NCBI GenBank assembly: GCA_002179805.1
Contig: NAVB01002032.1
Span: 1 to 10,470, forward strand
Length of the DNA stretch: 10,470 nucleotides
DNA from: Acanthamoeba lenticulata
Taxonomy: Eukaryota > Discosea > Longamoebia > Acanthamoebidae
Direction: 5' to 3'
Of this stretch, positions 1 to 6,423 are shown piece by piece. Under the pieces are notes generated by a model that saw nothing but the letters and a program-made list of their open reading frames with translations, was not told where the DNA came from and searched no databases. The position numbers and the translations under genes are program-made. Each line of letters begins with the position of its first letter. The stretch's first letter is position 1.

Positions 1-625
1 GTACAGCTGGCCCAGCGTGTACTCGGCCTTGGCGTCGCCCTCGGCGGCCTCCCGGCGCAGGCGGGCGACGACCTCCTCGCCGGCCTGGCGCACGCCGTCG
101 AGGTGGCGCTGGGCCTCGGGGTGGCCCTGCGCGGCGGCCCGGCTGAGCCACGTCAGGGCCTGCGCGTTGTCGCGCTCGACTCCGAGCCCGCCATAGTACA
201 TGCTCCCGAGGCTGTACTGTGCGTTGGCGTCGCCCAGCTCGGCGGCCTTGAGGAAGCACTCGACGGCCAGCTTGAAGTCCTGTGGCCGCCCTTGCTCGCC
301 CGTGCAGTAGGTGCACCCGATCAAGAACTGCTCGTGCGCCTCCTTGGCCTTGCCGGTCAAGGGGGCCGGGGGCTGCTGGCCTTGTTCGGCGGTTTTGTAA
401 GGCCTGCGAGATGCAGAACGGTAAACGGACTGGAAAAAGAACGTAAAGCCGGGGGGGGGGGTAAGAAGGGGCGGTGACTCAACAAGGCGCGTACACAGCG
501 GCGGCTTTGCTGGTCATCTTTTTTTGGTTCTTCTCTCCGGCTTTGCCACCAGGCGAAGCGCTGGTTTGCTTCGTTGCGCTTCCCTTTCCTCCCTTGCGCG
601 CCCCTTTGGCCGCCTTCTTCTCCAT
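1..625 (-). CDS. Sel1-repeat protein, C-terminus beyond the window
   Basis: Two exons, 495-625 and 1-403, join across a 91-nt GT-AG intron (404-494) in phase 2. The start is the ATG at 625; the frame is open further upstream but has no earlier ATG before a stop near 690. Residues 1-43 are Lys/Ala/Gly-rich (MEKKAAKGARKGGKG...) and probably disordered. From about residue 63 come TPR-like Sel1 helical repeats, for example AVECFLKAAELGDANAQYSL and YYGGLGVERDNAQALTWLSR, where the A..LG..Y..G.GV..D...A..W...AA..G pattern is clear. At least three repeats are visible, and the third is less regular. The reading frame runs off the left edge after 178 residues. Sel1 repeats act as protein-interaction scaffolds; the partner is unknown. 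The gene lies 91 bp downstream of the F-box/GTPase gene on the same strand. The repeat identity is secure; the N-terminal exon rests on phase and composition. Confidence 0.85.
404..494 (-). other. Intron of the Sel1-repeat gene with C11 tract
   Basis: On the minus strand it begins GTACGC and ends CTCGCAG. It contains an 11-nt cytosine run (G11 on the plus strand at 451-461) that may serve as part of the pyrimidine tract. The frame is closed through the intron, and splicing restores it in phase 2. A second possible acceptor, TTTTTCCAG, lies slightly upstream. Confidence 0.7.
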
Positions 626-687
626 CTTTCGTGTGACTTTTGCTTTGTTGTTGATTCGTGACAGGGGACACAGACGTGTCCGTTCTT

Positions 688-693
688 TTTATT
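688..693 (-). promoter_or_regulatory. Candidate polyadenylation signal AATAAA
   Basis: AATAAA on the minus strand lies 23 nt after the stop codon (717-719) of the F-box/GTPase gene, inside the 91-bp gap before the next ATG. The position suits a 3'-end signal for the upstream gene. The adjoining CCAAT could equally belong to the promoter of the Sel1 gene. Confidence 0.45.
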
Positions 694-716
694 GGTCGAC
701 ATCAATTCCACGCGGA

Positions 717-2252
717 TCACGACAGGACGCAGTCTTTGCTCTTCTTCTTCCTGTCGGTGGACTCGTCTGGTCGCCCGAATAAGCGCAGGGCGCATGTCGC
801 GGCGATGTAGCGGGCCAGGAGGTCGATATTGTAACCTGTCGCCGCACTCACCTCCACGTACTCGGCCAGCGTGTAGCGATTGCGTGGCCCGTCCTCTTCA
901 TAGTTGAGCAGCCGCTGGACGATAAAAACGATGGCGTAAGTCATCTCAGCTACGATTCTCAGCCAGCACTGATGACGACTTGCGAACCTTGAGCTCTTCT
1001 TGATCAAGCGGTACGGCCGTGGGCAGGTCGGCCTTGTTTCCGACCACGAACAACGTGCGCTTGCTTCCGTGTCGCCAAATCTCCTTTGGGTGGCGTGAGT
1101 CGAGGCCGCCCGAGCTCGGGACAAAGCGAGGGAGCAAGAAGAGAGTCGACGCACGCTCACATAATCCCTGAGGCTCTCACGGTCCTCCGGCCGGGTGAGG
1201 TCGACCACAATGACGGTCTCCTGGCTCTTCCAGAACGCGTTGCCGATGTTGTCGAATCTATCGCGCACCTGGCGATCGAGGACCGACTTTGGGACAGAGG
1301 CCGGTCAGCAACGCGCCACGACGCCGTGAGGAGCATCACGAGACTGTGACGGGATGCGTACAAACACGAGGGCAAAATTGGGCCCTCCATCTCGCCTGGC
1401 CGTGCCTTTAGAAGGAAGTGCTTCCCCTGGCCGAAAAGAAAAAGTACCATTTAATTAATCAAAAAACCTAATGTATTTACAAAAGAATAAGATAAAATAG
1501 AAAAGCATGATGCGCACGTACAACGCCTGGCGCGTAGTGTCGGACGTTGTGCACTTGGTTCACATCTGCCGGGACACCCAACGTTGGTGGTCGGTCGTAG
1601 AGGATCCGATCGACGATCGAAGTCTGCGCCCAAGGACACACGGAGGTCAACAACGAGCGCTGAACGTGAGCTGACGCTGGGTGTGTTGCTTACCCGGCCA
1701 CTGTCAACGTCTCCCATCACGAAGATAGGCACAAGGTACACGGGCACGTGTGGGCTCGGAGCCACGAGGGCGGCCAGCTCCCTGCGAAGCGTTGTGAACG
1801 GTCTCGGTTTCTTCCCGAAACTCAACGTCTCTTGAGGGAGGAGTGATGAATGGAGCTTACCGCACACGCTGGTGCGAGCGCTGTCCTCGCAGGAAGGCCT
1901 CGTAGACGGATCCACTGATACGCTCCACAGCTCGGCAGTGTTGCTGCCACAGCCTGCGCAAATATCCGACTCGAGCTCTGAGAACAAGCAAACAAGGCCG
2001 AATAAAGGGAGAAGAGGAAGGGAGGACGCTGAGGAAACGCATGTACGTGTCGTAGAGAGCAAGGTGGCGCAGAAACCAGCACGTGGCCCCCGCAGAGGCC
2101 AGAGAGCGCGCGTCCAGCAGGAGCAGGATGGACCACAACACTTCTGCTGGGAGGTCCTCCAAGCACAGACCCGGCAGCTGTTGCTGTTTCTTTGGCGTTG
2201 ATGCATGCAGCTTCTTCAGCCATTCCCAGGGAGGTGGCGGCCGCTTGGCCAT
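717..2252 (-). CDS. F-box protein fused to a degenerate Ras/Rab-like GTPase domain with CaaX tail
   Basis: Eight exons keep one frame across seven GT-AG introns: 2047-2252, 1861-1953, 1694-1781, 1518-1623, 1362-1426, 1161-1286, 988-1083 and 717-914; product 325 aa. Residues 31-75 form an F-box (LPAEVLWSILLLLDARSL...ATCWFLRHLALYDTLWQQHC). Residues about 115-310 resemble a Ras/Rab domain: P-loop GDVDSGRTS (123-131, catalytic Lys replaced by Arg), switch-I-like PTLGV (T143), a G3 region VLDRQVRDRF in place of IWDTAGQERF, intact G4 NKAD (244-247) and G5 VSAATG (S283, A284). The tail is KKKSKDCVLS, a polybasic CaaX box. F-boxes bind Skp1 in SCF ubiquitin ligases; the CaaX predicts prenylation and membrane attachment. 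The fusion, with a possibly non-hydrolysing or non-binding G domain, is the unusual point. Weakest parts: the donor at 1517 (GTGCGC), the loop at residues 165-180 and the exon 7 donor (alternative about 21 nt downstream). An upstream in-frame ATG exists at 2372, but its sequence is AT-rich and not coding-like. Confidence 0.8.
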
Positions 2253-2379
2253 GCGTCGACGAAGAACAAGTGCCGTGAGTGCAAGGAGGTGAAGGGCATA
2301 AAAACCTTTGTCTTTTCGTCGACAAGTAATGGAAAGAAAATGAAGTATTTTATGGACAAAGCGGTGTAGCACCCATCCA

Positions 2380-3068
2380 TCACCACAGCTTGGTGGAGCG
2401 CTTTAACTGTTCCTGCCGCCAGGGAGCCAACTTGGCAAAGGAATCACGATCCATCTTGAGCACTTGCGCAAACTCGGCGTCCGACAGATGGTCCTTTGGG
2501 GCAAGAGGACAACAATCAGCACAAATTTCTGATGAGCACTTCCTTCCAGTTGTGCGCAGGGCAGCAGTACCTCGAGTTTTGCCGAACGCAGCTCAGGAGG
2601 TCGGCGAGTGGTAAGCAAGGAGTAGGGGTACACCTTCTTGCCCAGCGAATTGACGCTGGCCGGCGCGTTGCTGATGGGAGAGGCCACGAGACCCTCGGCT
2701 CTGGCAAGGTCGCGTTGTGGGGCGTGCTGGCTCCTGCTCCTTTGCTGCTCGTCCTCAGCCCTCTTCTTCTCTACCTCCATATGGCGGCTTTCAAGGGAAC
2801 TGCTGCGTCGCGCCATCTCGAGGGTGGTGCCCTTCTTGACTTGTTCGTCTTGTCGACGCTTCTCCGTCAACCGCTTTTCTTCTGCCAGTATCTCTGCTTC
2901 AAGAGACACTACCTTCCCCTCAAGTTCGTTGATCTTCTCTTTGACAGGGCTCATCTCCATAATTTGGACCTGCAGTGCTTGGATCTCCCTTTCCAGTCTC
3001 GCAATGTGTCTTTCATCTTCTTCGATCTGCTTCAGCAGCGCCTGTAGCGTTCTCCTGTTGTCATCCAT
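2380..3068 (-). CDS. Coiled-coil protein with C-terminal villin headpiece
   Basis: Two exons, 2571-3068 and 2380-2493, join in phase 0 across a 77-nt intron to give 203 aa. Residues 1-110 are a strongly heptad-like, charged helix (for example IARLEREIQALQVQIMEM), so an oligomerising coiled coil is likely. A linker rich in Ser/Arg/Gln follows. Residues 146-203 make a villin headpiece: KVYPYSLL, PPEL, then HLSDAEFAQVLKMDRDSF and AKLAPWRQEQLKRSTKLW. The core Phe at 174 and 185, the Pro-Trp pair at 190-191 and the basic LKR patch match the family; the usual second core Phe is Leu178 and the terminal Phe is Trp203. Headpieces bind F-actin, so an oligomeric actin-binding or bundling protein in the cytoplasm is inferred. 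There are no gelsolin repeats, unlike classical villin. Splicing falls inside the headpiece, between its N- and C-subdomains. Confidence 0.88.
2494..2570 (-). other. Intron inside the villin headpiece
   Basis: On the minus strand it runs from GTACTG to CCCCAAAG. Removing it joins ...RSAKLE to DHLSDAEF and restores a continuous headpiece, which is the main evidence for it. The 3' end AAAG lacks the usual pyrimidine before AG. Confidence 0.8.
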
Positions 3069-3211
3069 CCTTGGTGGACCGAGTCAACCGTTTGTGCCGC
3101 ACCTGGGTCCCCTTCCCCTACAGCGGCCTGCAGTGTAACTTGATGCTCACTTGAATTTAGGTTGTAACCAAAAATGACATGAAGTTCCCTGGTAACTAAA
3201 TTATTTAATTT

Positions 3212-3217
3212 TTTATT
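3212..3217 (-). promoter_or_regulatory. Candidate polyadenylation signal AATAAA
   Basis: AATAAA on the minus strand lies 20 nt downstream of the TGA (3238-3240) of the histidine kinase gene, in an AT-rich stretch of the 169-bp gap to the next gene. Its position and composition fit a 3'-end signal. Confidence 0.5.
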
Positions 3218-3237
3218 ATTCATTGTTTTGTAGTTGA

Positions 3238-5620
3238 TCAATCACGCGCGGCCCACTCCAGGAGGACCTGCACAAACTCTTCCTTCTGAAAGGGCTTGCG
3301 GAGGAAGTCGTTCATGCCGCACTGCATGCACTGGCGCTGGATTTCGCGCGTGGTCGAGGCGGTGAGAGCGATGATGGGGATGCCCTGTGCCTTCAGGCCC
3401 AGCTTTGGTCGCGCCCACCTCTCGGCGGCCAACAGCTGCTGGCGCGTCCCGCCGCCCTCTTCGTCGTCGTCATTGTCGTCGTCCTTGCAGCTGTCCTGTT
3501 CGTCCGTCTTCTGTTTGCCATTCTCGAGGTCGCTGTCGTGAAGGGCAGAGAACACAGCCGAGTGTGGGTGGACATGTCTCTGTCGGCGCGGCGTGTACGG
3601 GATCATGCCCGAGGCCTCCAGCGTGCGGATCGTGCGTGTGGCCTCGAAGCCATCTATGTTGGGCATGTGGCAGTCCATCAGAATGGCGTCAAATTTCTCC
3701 GCCTGCACGATCGCCAAGCACTCCTCGCCGTCACTAGCCACCTGCCAGACCCAGATGTATATTAGGCGCAGAGTCACACATTTCGCCAGAAACGCAGCCC
3801 TCTACGATCGTAGAGGAGGACCAAGTCCGCTTGGGGGGCCTTGATAGGTGCTGACCTTGACGTTCAAACCGAGCTTGGTGAGCAGCTTGACGCCCACCTT
3901 TTGGCTGATTCGATTGTCCTCGACGAGGAGAACCTTGGTGCCCGCCAGGACGCGCACTGGGGCGTCGGGGTCCTTCTCGATCTTGCCGCTGTCCTCAAAG
4001 TCGCGCTCACGGGCCGACCGCGGGATCCGAAGGCGGCACGTGAACGTGGTGCCCTCGCCCGGGACGCTCGTGTAGGAGATGTGTCCGCCCATGGCCTCGC
4101 ACAAGCCCTTGCAGATGGCCAGGCCGAGGCCGCTGCCGCCAAACTTGCGGCGGATGTCGGGCGTGCTCTGCGAGTAGACCTTGAAGAGGCTCTCGCGGTG
4201 CGACTCGTCGATGCCGATGCCCGTGTCGCGCACCTCGATCCGGACCACGTCGGGCTCCTCGACCTCGGTGAGCACCGACAGGGACACGTGCCCGCACTCG
4301 GGGGTAAATTTGATGGCGTTGCTCAGCAAGTTGTAGAGCACCTGCCGGAAACGCAGCGGGTCTCCGATGCGCATGTCGTGGTCGATGAGTTGGTGCATGT
4401 CGAGCAGGATGTCCTTCTGGTGGCTGAGCACGGCCAGCAGGTTGACCACCTTGCTCGCCTCCTTGCGCAGTGAGAAGGGAATCGCCTCGATCACGACCTG
4501 GCGGGCTTTGACGCTCTCGTAATCCAGGATATCGTTGACCAGTGACAGCAAGTGGTCCGACGAGTCTGCACTCGCCCAAGAAGGTGGTGAAGATGATGAT
4601 GAGCACCTTGACAAGGACACGGAGCTCTTTCATGGTGGTGTGATCGGTTGCGGTACCAGAGATGATCTGCACAGCCTCCCGACTCTTGACATCCATTTGC
4701 GTGGATTCAAGCAAGTCCTTGGCCTGGAAGTAGTGAGGATGAGCGTTGCCCGTGATGACGAGGGGAGTTGGCAGGGGCGCACCATCGATATAATAGCGTG
4801 CATTGGTGTGCGCAGCTCTGGGCGCAAAAATAAAATGAAATAAAAAAAGTAGCGCAACAGCATTAATCAAACGTGATTGAGATGGAAAGGGGAAAGAGGC
4901 AGGGACATGTGCTGCACCGTGAGTCATGTTGGCCAAGAATTGGGCTTTGGCCAGGGTGGATTGCTGCAGGCGCTCGTTGACAAGATGGAGGCTGGCAAGA
5001 GCAACACGTCGCGCATCCTCGTAGGCAAAGCACACGGAACTCACGGTAAGGAGGAACGACACGGTGTTCAGGCCGCGTCCGGCCGTTGAAAGGTGGAAAG
5101 AAACACTCGACAAGTCCTCACTCTCATAGAAGAGGCTTGTGTCGAAGAAGATGTGAAAGAGATAGATGAGAATGGCCTGCGGGATGATCACCAGAGTCGC
5201 GATGAAGCCGGCCTGCTGTCCCACGACGAATAGAAGGTAGAGCGGCAATACAACAAGCCACTTGGTGACGTCGGCGTTTGGATTCGAATAGGCGAGGCTG
5301 AGGAAGGTTATCACCAAGTCCAGCTGTGTTGCAAACAAGATCGCCGTCCGCTTCAGCTCTCGGGGCCTCGCTCGGAAATACCAAAAGAGAGAGAAAGAGC
5401 AGAAGGTGTTGACCGCGCTCCCAAGCCCGAGGGGCGACAAGACATGCTGATCCCATAGCACAACGAGAAGCAAGTAGAGTGTGCAGATGGCGCCAAAAGT
5501 GAGGAGAGCGCCGGAGAGTAGCCGCCCCCTTCGGGCCTCGTCGTCCGCGAGCAGCACTGCATCCTGGAGCAAAGCGAGGGCGTCTTTCGTCGGCACGGGG
5601 GCAGCACTCTTGGCGGACAT
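3238..5620 (-). CDS. Six-TM hybrid histidine kinase with C-terminal receiver
   Basis: Five exons (4918-5620, 4783-4817, 4657-4723, 3856-4565, 3238-3741) join in phase to give 672 aa. Residues 35-199 hold about six hydrophobic membrane segments with short loops. A helix leads to the DHp domain, with H-box NMTHELRTPMHAII (phospho-acceptor His234). The HATPase domain shows the N box NLLSNAIKFT (N347, N351), G1 DTGIGI (D382) and G2 GGSGLGLAI (411-419). The receiver has acidic E484/D485, phospho-acceptor Asp528 in ILMDCHMP, Thr632 in ALTAST and Lys654 in LRKPF, so every catalytic residue is present. Expected chemistry is ATP-driven His autophosphorylation, then transfer to Asp, then on to an Hpt protein encoded elsewhere. 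There is no PAS, GAF or large extracellular sensor, so the signal probably acts through the membrane bundle. An insert of about 68 residues with an acidic run (DDDNDDDEE) interrupts the receiver. The start at 5620 is the first true ATG of the open frame. Confidence 0.92.
3742..3855 (-). other. Receiver-domain intron with an 18-bp perfect palindrome
   Basis: This 114-nt intron (GTCAGC...CTGGCAG on the minus strand) splits the receiver between LGLNVK and VASDGEE. It contains a perfect palindrome at 3799-3816 (CCTCTACGATCGTAGAGG) and, 4 bp on, a 5-bp stem with a 4-nt loop at 3821-3834 (CCAAG TCCG CTTGG). Both lie near the donor in transcript order. Confidence 0.85.
3799..3816. repeat. 18-bp perfect palindrome
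   Basis: CCTCTACGATCGTAGAGG equals its own reverse complement, with GATC at the centre. It lies in the last intron of the histidine kinase gene. On single-stranded RNA it could form a short hairpin or allow dimerisation. Function unknown. Confidence 0.9.
4783..4817 (-). other. 35-nt microexon of the histidine kinase H-box
   Basis: Flanked by introns 4818-4917 (100 nt) and 4724-4782 (59 nt), it encodes LRTPMHAIISM directly after the phospho-acceptor His-Glu. The upstream intron interrupts the Glu codon in phase 1, and the downstream intron is phase 0. Inclusion restores the canonical HELRTP motif and the downstream AKDLLESTQMD helix. Confidence 0.85.
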
Positions 5621-5824
5621 GGCGACCACAGCGTCCTGGCGCAGGAAAGAGAGCCGGCAATGAATGAACCTTTGAGGACCTCAGGCAGGAGTCTAGTTGT
5701 CCTTGGCTTAGCAACGCAGGATCAGCGTCACGAGGCGCACGTTACAGCTAGCAAGGAGGGCGACATAAGGTGCGGTCGTGGAGTTAAATGGCGGAAAGGC
5801 CGTGTGCTCCACGCAGAACGACCA

Positions 5825-5856
5825 GCCCGCATCTTGATGATCATTTCTATGCGGGC
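5825..5856. repeat. Inverted repeat, 8-bp arms
   Basis: The arms GCCCGCAT (5825-5832) and ATGCGGGC (5849-5856) are perfect reverse complements around a 16-nt spacer containing TGATCA. It lies about 200 bp upstream of the histidine kinase ATG. It could be a transcription-factor dimer site or chance. Confidence 0.6.
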
Positions 5857-5991
5857 GGAACCAAGCTTCAACACGTTGCAAGCTTCTCAACTCACCTTTA
5901 ATGCACCATGCGCAGGACCTACCACGGAGATTGATAGCAACCGTGATCGACCTTTACGACAGATGATTCAACCAAGTACCAATCCTTTCCA

Positions 5992-6032
5992 TTCTCCGAC
6001 GGAGATGCTCATGCTTCTTCGCCGTCGGAGAA
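5992..6032. repeat. Inverted repeat, 11-bp arms
   Basis: The arms TTCTCCGACGG (5992-6002) and CCGTCGGAGAA (6022-6032) are perfect reverse complements around a 19-nt loop. The left arm also holds a nested odd palindrome, CTCCG-A-CGGAG (5994-6004). It sits mid-way in the divergent promoter region. Confidence 0.75.
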
Positions 6033-6258
6033 CGCTTTTATTTTTTGTTTTTAACTTTTTCAATTATGAATTCTTGGCCTGTAGGCAAGACCCACGCTAG
6101 TGAAACAGACGGCAGATAGGTGCCTGCTCCGTTGCGGGTGGTTCCTACCCTTTGCTCTTGGCAAAAGGGAACGGGAGCGCAGAAGAGAGAAAAACCGCTG
6201 CGTCCAGATAGAATGCCAGTAAATTGTTCAACTTGCCCAAATCGTGATTCAGACATTT

Positions 6259-6265
6259 TATAAAA
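6259..6265 (+). promoter_or_regulatory. TATA-like box of the F-box/SPRY gene
   Basis: TATAAAA lies within a 12-bp palindrome (ATTTTATAAAAT, 6255-6266), about 160 bp upstream of the preferred ATG at 6424. A start of transcription around 6290 would leave a 5' UTR of roughly 130 nt. This also argues against translation from the ATG at 6285. Confidence 0.45.
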
Positions 6266-6423
6266 TGGTTTCGTGCCTACCCTTATGGGATTTTTACCTT
6301 TATTTTCCTTTCTCCCGGCTAGTATTGTTGGTAATTCCACTTTCTCTTCCCAACCCAAACAGCACCCCCAAGCGGTGAACTTGGACCTGACCTGTTCGGT
6401 CCAGGGTAGTACCAGTCACGTGA

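Larger units (their letters stand above)
5621..6423. other. Divergent intergenic region, no supported gene
   Basis: About 800 bp lie between the start codons of the histidine kinase (minus) and the F-box/SPRY gene (plus). Open frames here (for example 5660-6100) have no family signature, no coding-like codon bias and no plausible splice partners. The region holds two inverted repeats (5825-5856 and 5992-6032) and a TATA-like box (6259-6265). It likely contains both promoters and the 5' UTRs. Confidence 0.7.

Noticed and set aside
103..477. Plus-strand open frame of 124 codons at the left end
   Set aside because: It is antisense to clear Sel1 repeats on the minus strand and also crosses the intron with the G11 run.
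1427..1517. AT-rich stretch first read as an intergenic gap between an F-box gene and a GTPase gene
   Set aside because: P-loop-like and switch-I-like sequence lies upstream of it and the G3-G5 motifs downstream, and phases match as an intron, so a single gene is the better model.
1451..2206. Minus-strand open frame of 251 codons through the F-box/GTPase gene
   Set aside because: It reads through introns and is Cys/Ser-rich. Only short parts are in the coding frame (exon 3); the spliced model explains the domains better.
3032..3241. Short minus-strand frame between the histidine kinase and headpiece genes
   Set aside because: AT-rich, overlaps the probable poly(A) signal and runs out of frame into the start of the headpiece gene.
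3841..4473. Plus-strand open frame of 210 codons
   Set aside because: It lies antisense to the HATPase/receiver coding exon. Its Asp/Val/Leu/Ala-rich composition is the mirror of GC3-biased codons and no domain is visible.
3238..5620. Bacterial origin or recent bacterial transfer of the two-component gene
   Set aside because: It has four spliceosomal introns, and the codon use matches its neighbours; hybrid histidine kinases are native to many amoebozoans.
5660..6100. Plus-strand open frame of 146 codons in the divergent region
   Set aside because: No family similarity, no codon bias, and it contains both inverted repeats; likely chance.
5621..6423. tRNA or other structured RNA gene in the 0.8-kb gap
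   Set aside because: No B-box-like GGTTCGAATCC sequence or cloverleaf found by eye; a covariance-model scan could still reveal one.
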